From positions 1-7,225 of the forward strand of contig JASIDM010000007.1 of the NCBI GenBank assembly GCA_030044695.1: 7,225 bases of DNA, written 5' to 3'. The position numbers and the translations under genes are program-made. Under the pieces are notes generated by a model. It saw nothing but the letters and a program-made list of their open reading frames with translations, had not been told where the DNA came from and did not search any database. Positions 1-5,161 of this stretch are shown piece by piece; position 1 is the stretch's first letter; each line of letters begins with the position of its first letter. The stretch is from Thermoplasmata archaeon. GTDB taxonomy: Archaea; Thermoplasmatota; Thermoplasmata; Lutacidiplasmatales; UBA184.

Positions 1-69
1 CCGTTCCCGATCAGCGCCATGGCGATCCTGGACCCGGGCTCGAGCGCGATCCTCACCCTCGAGACGTAG
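1..69 (+). CDS. rpl30e: Ribosomal protein L30e (eL30), C-terminal end only
   Basis: Frame 1 is open from the left edge to a TAG at 67-69 and gives 22 residues containing SAMAILDPGSSAILTL. The C-terminus of archaeal L30e characteristically reads like 'S(A)(M/L)AV(I/L)DPGES.IL.L', so the match is good although short. L30e is a small large-subunit ribosomal protein that binds kink-turn RNA; roughly the first three quarters lie outside the window. The identification is strengthened by the next gene, since rpl30e directly precedes nusA in many archaeal RNA polymerase/ribosomal clusters. The stop is 24 nt before the nusA start and in the same frame, which suggests co-transcription. The alternative, another protein with a similar tail, is unlikely given the neighbour. 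Confidence 0.82.
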   Translation, partial: PFPISAMAILDPGSSAILTLET

Positions 70-93
70 GCGGCCCGCGCCGAACCCCTTCCG

Positions 94-519
94 ATGACCG
101 AGGTCTCCTTCGACACGGAGACGCTCGGCTACCTGCGGCTGTTCGAGGAGCGCACGGGGGCCCGGGTCAAGGACTGCTTCGAGGCGGAGGAGAAGCTCGT
201 CATCCTGGTCGAGCCCGGCGATGTCCACAAGGCCGTCGGGCCGGGCGGCGTGCTCGTCGACCGGCTGAAGGGGATGCTGAAGAAGGAGATCCAGGTCGTC
301 GAGTGGTCGGACGACCCCGAGACCCTCGTGCGGAACATCTTCTACTGGTACTCGCCCAAGCACGTCGACTTCGGCCCCAAGGGCCAGGGACGGCACGCGA
401 CGGTCACCGTCGACCCGGCCTGGAAGGCGCGGGCGATCGGCAAGGCCGGCAAGAACCTCAAGGTCGCCCGGGCGATCCTGCTCCGCCACTCGGACGTCGT
501 CTCCGTCAGCGTCGCCTAG
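94..519 (+). CDS. nusA: Archaeal NusA-like transcription factor (two KH domains)
   Basis: This 141-residue protein has the compact architecture of archaeal NusA: two KH RNA-binding domains without the N-terminal polymerase-binding domain or S1 domain of bacterial NusA. KH1 covers about residues 33-72 with its GxxG loop as GPGG at 49-52; KH2 covers about 99-140 with GKAG at 116-119. The opening 'YLRLFEERTGARVKDC' and the 'SDDPETLVRNIF' linker (72-83) are also family-like. It is expected to act in the cytoplasm on nascent RNA at transcription termination or antitermination and in ribosomal RNA synthesis. The ATG at 94 is the only choice: the rpl30e stop lies in the same frame and no start codon occurs between. 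No clear Shine-Dalgarno site precedes it. In KH1 the usual basic loop residue of GKGG is Pro. The expected downstream gene rpsL (ribosomal protein S12) is absent here. Confidence 0.93.
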   Translation: MTEVSFDTETLGYLRLFEERTGARVKDCFEAEEKLVILVEPGDVHKAVGPGGVLVDRLKGMLKKEIQVVEWSDDPETLVRNIFYWYSPKHVDFGPKGQGRHATVTVDPAWKARAIGKAGKNLKVARAILLRHSDVVSVSVA

Positions 520-618
520 GCCGGGGCGTCGAACGACCGCGACCGGCCCTGGGGGAGGGGCTCGCGCGGTCGGGACCCCCGGGCGCGGTCCGTCGCGCGC
601 CGGTCGGGCCGTCGTAGG

Positions 619-628
619 GCTTTAACTA
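619..628 (+). promoter_or_regulatory. Candidate archaeal TATA box for the surface-protein gene
   Basis: The stretch gctttaacta is the one AT-rich island in a very GC-rich gap and resembles an archaeal TATA element (TTTAWATA-like). About 25-27 bases downstream lies 645-655, a sensible transcription start, leaving a leader of about 15-20 nt before the TTG at 668. I see no convincing BRE upstream. This is position plus composition only, with no experimental support. Confidence 0.4.
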
Positions 629-654
629 CCGAACCCCGTACCCCGCGACGACTC

Positions 655-661
655 AGGGTGG
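655..661 (+). promoter_or_regulatory. Weak ribosome-binding site supporting the TTG start
   Basis: The purine-rich agggtgg ends 6 nt before the TTG at 668 and can pair partly, with G-U pairs, to the CCUCC at the 16S rRNA 3' end. No ATG or GTG in the same frame lies upstream, and the GTG at 658 is in another frame, so this site helps decide for TTG668. Confidence 0.4.
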
Positions 662-667
662 GTAACG

Positions 668-811
668 TTGGGCCGAGAGTCGTCCCGCCCGAGCCGGGTC
701 CTCGCCGGCCCGTCGCACGCTCGACGGCGCCGAGCGACCCGCTGGGGGGTCGTGGCGCTGCTGCTCCCACTCCTGCTCGCCCCCGGCGCCTCCCTCCTCG
801 CCCCGCTGGCC
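668..811 (+). other. Signal peptide coding segment
   Basis: Residues 1-48 show a basic n-region (four Arg at 19-22 plus R25), a hydrophobic core WGVVALLLPLLLAPGASLLA (26-45) and small residues suited to signal peptidase (A41, A45, A48). It directs the propeller region across the membrane. The n-region is long at about 25 residues, so the real start could lie slightly further in, but no better in-frame start codon keeps the arginines. The exact cleavage site cannot be fixed by eye. Confidence 0.75.
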
Positions 812-3800
812 CACGGTCCTACCTCGACGCCGCCCGCCCCGGCGTCGCGAACCGTTCCCGTCCCGGAGCTCGCGCGGCCGGACGGGGACCCGTCCACGGA
901 AGGGAGCGTCTTCGCGACCGTCGTGCTCGCCAACGGGACCACGCTACCGGGGAACGTCGAGGCGTTCGACGGGATCGGCCCGAGCGCCCTCGCCTACGAT
1001 TCCGCGAGCCAGGAGCTGTACGTGCTCACGGACGTCCCGGCCGGGAACGTGCTCGCCGTCTGGAACCTGACGCTCGGGGAGTACGTCGGCTCGGTCCCGC
1101 TCGCCACGTACGTGCCCGGCCTGCTCGTCGACGTCCAGGACCAGCGGGTCTTCCTGCTCGGCGAGGAGACCTCGAGCGTGCTCGCCTACAACGCGAGCAC
1201 CCTGGCCTACGTCGGCAGCTCGGCCGTCGGGGCGAACCCGTACGCCCTGGCGTTCGACCCGAAGAACGACGAGCTGTTCGTGTCCGACCTCGGCAGCGGC
1301 AACGTCACGATCCTCGACGCTCGCTCGGGAGCCTACGTGGGCTCGTTCCCGGTCGCCGGGACCCCGGAGGGGATCGCCTACGATCCGGACGCCGGCAGCT
1401 CCGGCTCGATCGTGATCGGCTGCTACGGCGCCGGGCTCGCGGTCTACGACATCGCGGAAGGCCACCTCGTGGCCAACGTCAGCGTCGGGAGCTCCTCCCA
1501 AGGGGTGGTCTTCGACGCCGCGGACGGCGTGCTGGCCGTCAGCTTCGAAGGCTACGAGAACGTGACGGTCCTGAACGCGACGAACTTCGGCGACCACACC
1601 TCGGTCCCCGTGCCGTTCTACGGTTCGGACATCCCGGGCCTTGGCGTCGGGGGCTCCGGCGCGATCTACGATGTCGGCGGCCGATCGAACCTCTCCGTGA
1701 TCGACGGCGCGGACCCGTCCGCGCCGGTCGTCGACCTCACGGTCGGCACGGAGCCCGAGGCCGCGGTCTACGACCCGAGCACCGCGGACATGCTGATCGC
1801 CGACGAAGGCTCGAACAACCTCACGGTGATCGACGACAGCACGCACCAGACCGTGGGCAGCGTGCTGCTCGGGACCTCACCGGGGACCGTGGCCTACGCC
1901 CCGCTCCACGACGAGTACGTCGTCGGGGCGAGCTACGAGCTGATCGTCGTCAACGCGAGCACGCACCTGGTGACGGCGACGATCCCGATCCCCTTCGAGG
2001 TGGTCTCGGTGGCCGATGCCGGCCCGCTCAGCGAGCTCTGGGTCAGCGAGGAGGGCCAGTACCCCGCCGGCTTCACGGAGGCGTTCACCGAGACCGATAG
2101 CGGTTCGCTCGCGCCGATCGCCGGCTCGCTCCAGTCGGCCGGCGGCTCCGGTCCGCTCGCCTACGACACGACCGACGCCGAGATGCTCCTCGGCGACTCC
2201 AACGGCTCGCTCGTCGGGATCGACCCGTCGACGTACGTCGCCAACGACTGGCTCAAGCTTCCGCTGGTCTACGACACGTACACGTTCCAGGCGGCGTCCC
2301 TGGCCTGGGACCCCGAGAACGACGGGGCCTACCTCACCGGGGGGACCGACAACAGCAGCGTCACCGTCGTCCACCTCGCCGCCCGGACCGGCGGCAAGCC
2401 CCCCGCCTTCTCGCTCGCCGCCCAGGTACCGACCGGGACGTACCCGGAGGGGATCGTCTACGTCCCCACGACCCACGACCTGTACGTCGCCGACGAGCTC
2501 GGCGGCAACCTCACCGTCATCGACCCTACGACCAACTCGAGCTCGCCCGGCGCCGACCTTGGCGGCGGGGAGCCGTTCGGGATCGCCTACGACACGGCGA
2601 ACGGCGACCTCTACGTCGCCGATGCCTCCTCGGGCAACGTCTCGGTCGTCGAGGCCGTCGGCCAGATCCTCGCGGGGCCGAACCTCACGGTCGGCGCGTC
2701 GCCGGAGGCGGTGGCGTACGCGAGCGCCGAGCAGAACATCTCCGTCGCGAACCTCGATCAGGGCACGCTGTCGTTGATCGGGAACCTCTCCGCGCCGGCG
2801 ACGACCTACACGGTCACCTTCACCCAAAGCCTCGGCAGCGAGCTGCCGGCCGGCACGATGTGGTGGGTGAACGTGACCGGCGGGGGCTCGTACAGCTCGA
2901 CGTCCACGACGTTGTCGTTCCCCGAGCCCGACGGCGTCTACGCCTACGAGGTGGCGTCGGCGAACTCGAGCTTCACGCCGAGCCCGTCGAGCTCGACGTT
3001 CGAGGTCAACGGCAGCGGGCTGAGCCTCTCCGAGGCGTTCCTTCCCGTCCTGTACGAGGTGACGTTCACCGAGAGCGGGCTGCCGATGGGGACGGCCTGG
3101 TGGGTGAACACCACGATCGGCGGCTCGTTCACCTCGAGCGGCCCGACGATCAGCTTCTTCGCCGCCAACGGCTCGTACGTCTACCACCTCGCGTCGGCGA
3201 ACAAGAGCTGGGCGGCCGTCGGCGGCACGTTCCAGGTCGAGGGGGCGGTCGTCGACGTGTCGGTGACGTTCACGCCGGTCGTGTTCGTCGTGACCGTGAC
3301 CGAGACCGTCGGCAGCGAGCTTCCCGCCGGTACCCTGTGGTGGTTCAATCTCACCGGTGGCCCCTCGTACTCCTCCCGGTCCACCGTGCTCACGTTCTCC
3401 GCGTCGAACGGGACCTACGCCTTCACGGTCGCCTCCACCGACCGCGATTACACGCCGTCCCCGGGCTCGGGGACGTTCGTCGTGCGGGGGTCGGTCGTCT
3501 CCCTCCAGCAAGGGTTCCTCCCCGTCCTCTACCAGGTGACGGTCACGGAGTCGAACCTCCCGATGGGCACGGAGTGGTGGCTCAACGTCACCGGCGGCAG
3601 CTCCTTCCACGCGACGGGCCCGACGCTGACGTTCTTCGCGATGAACGGGAGCTACGGTTACGTCATCGCCTCCGAGAACGGGAGCTGGGTCGCGCCCGCG
3701 GGCGCGTTCACGGTCGACGGGGCGGTCGTGAGCTTCGCCGTGACGTTCCACGAGGTCCTCTACGCGGTAACGTTCGACGATCTGCCGACGTCCTGCGCGT

Positions 3801-5038
3801 TCGACTTCGGCGGGCAGAGCTACGCCAACGGCTCGGTGAACGCGAGCCTCCTCGCCGGTCGGTACGCGATCGTGGCCGGGAGCTGCTCGGGCGAGGCGTT
3901 CCTCGGCTGGTCGAGCTCGGCGGGCCCCGTCAGCTCGCCCCAGGGGACCTCGACCGTCATCTCGGTGCGCTCGAACGGCACGCTGACGGCGGTGTGGGCG
4001 CCGACGTCGACCGCAGGCGTCTGTGCGGTCGTGGGCCCGCTCAACAACGTTTCCCTGCCGGAGCTGGGGATCCTCCTGGGCCTGGCCGGCCTCGCCGGCC
4101 TCGGCGTGGCGGTGGTGCTCGGTGCCCTCACGAGCTCGTCCGGGACCCCGCCGACGATCGGGGCGTCCCCGGTGGGAGGATCGGAAGCGACCTTCGCCCC
4201 GGTGCAGGGTCTCGCCGGCACCCCGTCGACCCCGAACCTCATCGTATCGGGATCGGGCAGCCCGTCGACGATCGGCGGCCCGGGCCTTGGAGGGCCTCCC
4301 GTCACCGGCGGCACCCCGACCGGCCTGACGATCGCGGGCCCCGGCTCGGGAAGCGCACCGACGATCCTCGGCCCGGGCAGCGGCGGGATCCAGACTCCCA
4401 GCGGCACGACCACCGGATTGGAGATCGCTGGCTCCGGGTCGGGGAGCTCAACCACGGTCATCACCCCTCCTCCGAACCTTGGTAATCTCGGGGCGTCCGG
4501 CTCGAGCACGCTGGGCCAGCTGAAGGCCCCGCTGACCAGCGGCGGGTCGGGCACGTCGGTCGGGCAGCTGAAGTCCCCGCTGACCAGTGGCGGCTCGGGT
4601 ACTGTGGTCGGGCAGCTGAAGGCGCCCAGCGTGACCTCGAGCACGACCACACTGGGTCAGATGAAAGCCCCGACGACGGGGACGTCGACGACGACCACCG
4701 TTGGTCAGATGAAAGCGCCCAGCGTGACCTCGAGCACGACCACGCTGGGTCAGATGAAGGCCCCGACGACGGGGACGTCGACGACCACCACGGTCGGCCA
4801 GATGAAGGCGCCCAGCGTGACCTCGAGCACGACCACCCTGGGCCAGATGAAGGCCCCGATCTCGGGCGCGGGCTCGACGACCAGCGCCTCGCTCGCCGGA
4901 GCGGCATCCTCGGCGGCCAACGCGAGCACCTCGGCTACGTCCGCGGCCACCTCCACCGCCGCCAACGCGGCGAAGTCCGCGGCGAGCGCGGCGTCTTCGG
5001 CTGCGGAAGACGCAGGATCCGGTGGCGGCGCGGTCTAG
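668..5038 (+). CDS. Giant exported YVTN-propeller membrane protein with repeat-rich tail
   Basis: I recognise the domains but not a named gene. The 1456-residue protein begins with an Arg-rich n-region (R19-R22) and a hydrophobic core (about 26-45), a signal peptide probably cut between 41 and 50. Residues 106-708 form about 14 YVTN-type blades with the pattern 'AYD...LYVAD..SGNVTVID'. Residues 714-1031 are four Ig-like units in A-B-A-B order, of the 'VTFTESGLPxGTxWWVN' kind common in Thermoplasmatota surface proteins. Residues 1032-1115 form a shorter unit with C1043 and C1073. A hydrophobic, Gly-rich helix spans about 1133-1154. The 302-residue tail is Gly/Ser/Thr/Pro-rich, carries eight GQ[LM]K[AS]P motifs at 1282-1397, and ends in an Ala/Ser-rich segment. 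About 33 N-x-S/T sequons precede the helix and one follows. The likely role is a glycosylated envelope protein for adhesion, ligand binding or architecture, with an inside tail; the ligand is unknown. TTG is chosen because the next in-frame start, GTG at 752, would cut into the signal peptide. Confidence 0.88.
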   Translation: MGRESSRPSRVLAGPSHARRRRATRWGVVALLLPLLLAPGASLLAPLAHGPTSTPPAPASRTVPVPELARPDGDPSTEGSVFATVVLANGTTLPGNVEAFDGIGPSALAYDSASQELYVLTDVPAGNVLAVWNLTLGEYVGSVPLATYVPGLLVDVQDQRVFLLGEETSSVLAYNASTLAYVGSSAVGANPYALAFDPKNDELFVSDLGSGNVTILDARSGAYVGSFPVAGTPEGIAYDPDAGSSGSIVIGCYGAGLAVYDIAEGHLVANVSVGSSSQGVVFDAADGVLAVSFEGYENVTVLNATNFGDHTSVPVPFYGSDIPGLGVGGSGAIYDVGGRSNLSVIDGADPSAPVVDLTVGTEPEAAVYDPSTADMLIADEGSNNLTVIDDSTHQTVGSVLLGTSPGTVAYAPLHDEYVVGASYELIVVNASTHLVTATIPIPFEVVSVADAGPLSELWVSEEGQYPAGFTEAFTETDSGSLAPIAGSLQSAGGSGPLAYDTTDAEMLLGDSNGSLVGIDPSTYVANDWLKLPLVYDTYTFQAASLAWDPENDGAYLTGGTDNSSVTVVHLAARTGGKPPAFSLAAQVPTGTYPEGIVYVPTTHDLYVADELGGNLTVIDPTTNSSSPGADLGGGEPFGIAYDTANGDLYVADASSGNVSVVEAVGQILAGPNLTVGASPEAVAYASAEQNISVANLDQGTLSLIGNLSAPATTYTVTFTQSLGSELPAGTMWWVNVTGGGSYSSTSTTLSFPEPDGVYAYEVASANSSFTPSPSSSTFEVNGSGLSLSEAFLPVLYEVTFTESGLPMGTAWWVNTTIGGSFTSSGPTISFFAANGSYVYHLASANKSWAAVGGTFQVEGAVVDVSVTFTPVVFVVTVTETVGSELPAGTLWWFNLTGGPSYSSRSTVLTFSASNGTYAFTVASTDRDYTPSPGSGTFVVRGSVVSLQQGFLPVLYQVTVTESNLPMGTEWWLNVTGGSSFHATGPTLTFFAMNGSYGYVIASENGSWVAPAGAFTVDGAVVSFAVTFHEVLYAVTFDDLPTSCAFDFGGQSYANGSVNASLLAGRYAIVAGSCSGEAFLGWSSSAGPVSSPQGTSTVISVRSNGTLTAVWAPTSTAGVCAVVGPLNNVSLPELGILLGLAGLAGLGVAVVLGALTSSSGTPPTIGASPVGGSEATFAPVQGLAGTPSTPNLIVSGSGSPSTIGGPGLGGPPVTGGTPTGLTIAGPGSGSAPTILGPGSGGIQTPSGTTTGLEIAGSGSGSSTTVITPPPNLGNLGASGSSTLGQLKAPLTSGGSGTSVGQLKSPLTSGGSGTVVGQLKAPSVTSSTTTLGQMKAPTTGTSTTTTVGQMKAPSVTSSTTTLGQMKAPTTGTSTTTTVGQMKAPSVTSSTTTLGQMKAPISGAGSTTSASLAGAASSAANASTSATSAATSTAANAAKSAASAASSAAEDAGSGGGAV
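983..2791 (+). repeat. About 14 YVTN-type beta-propeller blade repeats
   Basis: Residues 106-708 repeat a 40-50-residue unit with the pattern 'A[YF]D....(L)[FY]V.(D)..(S)GN[VL](T)V[IL](D)....V..(I/L).VG..P'. Clear copies begin near AYDSASQELYV, AFDPKNDELFV, VYDPSTADMLI, VYVPTTHDLYV and AYDTANGDLYV. My hand count is 14 units, some of them (5, 6, 8, 9, 11) diverged in the first strand. Such repeats fold into beta-propellers, and 14 units would fill two seven-bladed rings. Many inner strands carry a sequon (NVT, NLT, NAS) at the same place, next to the V-I-D turn. Confidence 0.8.
2807..3760 (+). repeat. A-B-A-B tandem duplication of Ig-like units (2 x 477 bp)
   Basis: Two 159-residue super-units lie head to tail: 2807-3283 and 3284-3760. 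Each holds an A unit of 82 residues, marked by SELPAGT.WW, S.SS...L(S/T)F and TPSP.S.TF, and a B unit of 77 residues, marked by (S)(G/N)LPMGT.WW, TGP.(L/I)(T/S)FFA.NGSY and (A/S)..F.V(E/D)GAVV. The exact length match (82+77+82+77) shows that an ancestral A-B pair was duplicated as a block after A and B had diverged. The WW pair and NGSY/NGTY strand recur in each unit; every WW is followed within two residues by a sequon Asn. Confidence 0.88.
4064..4129 (+). other. Single transmembrane helix of the surface protein
   Basis: Residues 1133-1154 (LGILLGLAGLAGLGVAVVLG and following) are uncharged and hydrophobic with Gly spaced every three to four residues, a pattern that permits tight helix packing. 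Flanking charge is poor (E1132 before, nothing basic after), so the positive-inside rule gives no decision; sequon distribution points to N-terminal side out. Confidence 0.72.
4238..4510 (+). repeat. Three imperfect ~30-residue Gly/Ser/Thr/Pro repeats in the tail
   Basis: Units begin at L1191, L1220 and L1251 (spacing 29 and 31 residues) and share the opening L.I.G.GS followed by a Thr/Pro/Gly stretch (T-I-x-GPG in the first two). They are separate from the GQ[LM]K array that follows. The composition predicts a flexible, uncharged, disordered linker. Confidence 0.6.
4511..4858 (+). repeat. Eight GQ[LM]K[AS]P motifs, including a 93-bp tandem repeat
   Basis: Within the tail the motif [LV]GQ[LM]K[AS]P begins at residues 1282, 1298, 1314, 1329, 1345, 1360, 1376 and 1391, spacings 16, 16, 15, 16, 15, 16, 15. 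The linkers are TSGGSGT-type in the first two copies and alternate SVTSSTTT with TTGTSTTTT afterwards, giving a 31-residue (93-bp) higher-order unit. Two full copies lie at 4661-4753 and 4754-4846, with a partial one before at 4622-4660. The two full copies encode identical peptides but differ at eight third-codon positions. The motif Lys is almost the only charge in this part of the tail. Confidence 0.92.
4883..5017 (+). other. Ala/Ser-rich C-terminal segment of the surface protein
   Basis: Residues 1406-1450 are mostly Ala and Ser with some Thr, Asn and single Lys, Glu and Asp residues, in short A-A-S / A-A-N blocks with no Pro. Unlike the preceding Pro/Gly-rich tail it could form a long helix. 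It contains the only sequon after the membrane helix (NAS). Confidence 0.6.
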
Positions 5039-5095
5039 GCCTACGTCGGTTCCCCCGTGCACCGGCGCGCTGCGCGCGCGGCCTGCCCCCGCCAA

Positions 5096-5137
5096 CCCGA
5101 CGGCGGGTCGGGGCCACGGGCCGGGCGACGGCCCGTG
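5096..5137. other. Two adjacent GC hairpins between the surface protein and glycosyltransferase genes
   Basis: A 6-bp stem (5096-5101 with 5107-5112, loop GGCGG) is followed by a perfect 8-bp stem CACGGGCC / GGCCCGTG (5115-5122 with 5130-5137, 7-nt loop). They sit between two same-strand genes, 58 nt after one stop and ending 24 nt before the next start. No T-tract follows, so they do not look like a classical archaeal terminator. They might attenuate, process or protect mRNA, or be chance in GC-rich DNA. Confidence 0.4.
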
Positions 5138-5161
5138 CTAGTCCACGCCTAGCCTTCGACG

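Noticed and set aside
573..591. Possible terminator hairpin after nusA (GGACC ... GGTCC)
   Set aside because: Only a 5-bp stem with a 9-nt loop and no T-tract; expected by chance at this GC content.
668..811. Twin-arginine (Tat) signal
   Set aside because: The Arg run 19-22 is not followed by the Tat consensus (RRxFLK-like), and the hydrophobic core is long and Leu-rich as in Sec signals.
944..1846. Open frame of 300 codons on the minus strand
   Set aside because: Antisense to the blade repeats; its apparent periodicity mirrors those repeats.
658..2100. Open frame of 480 codons starting at GTG 658
   Set aside because: Arg/Pro-rich shadow of the surface-protein gene, while the frame from 668 gives a signal peptide and clear blade repeats.
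1877..3751. Long open frame of 624 codons on the minus strand
   Set aside because: It is antisense to the surface protein and consists of Arg/Gly/Asp-rich sequence with no recognisable domain, typical of a GC-rich shadow frame.
2860..4485. Open frame of 541 codons on the plus strand
   Set aside because: Arg-rich out-of-frame reading of the Ig-like repeats; no domain pattern.
4511..4858. CRISPR-like regular repeats
   Set aside because: Repeats are in-frame coding units with contiguous 93-bp copies, no unique spacers and no cas genes.
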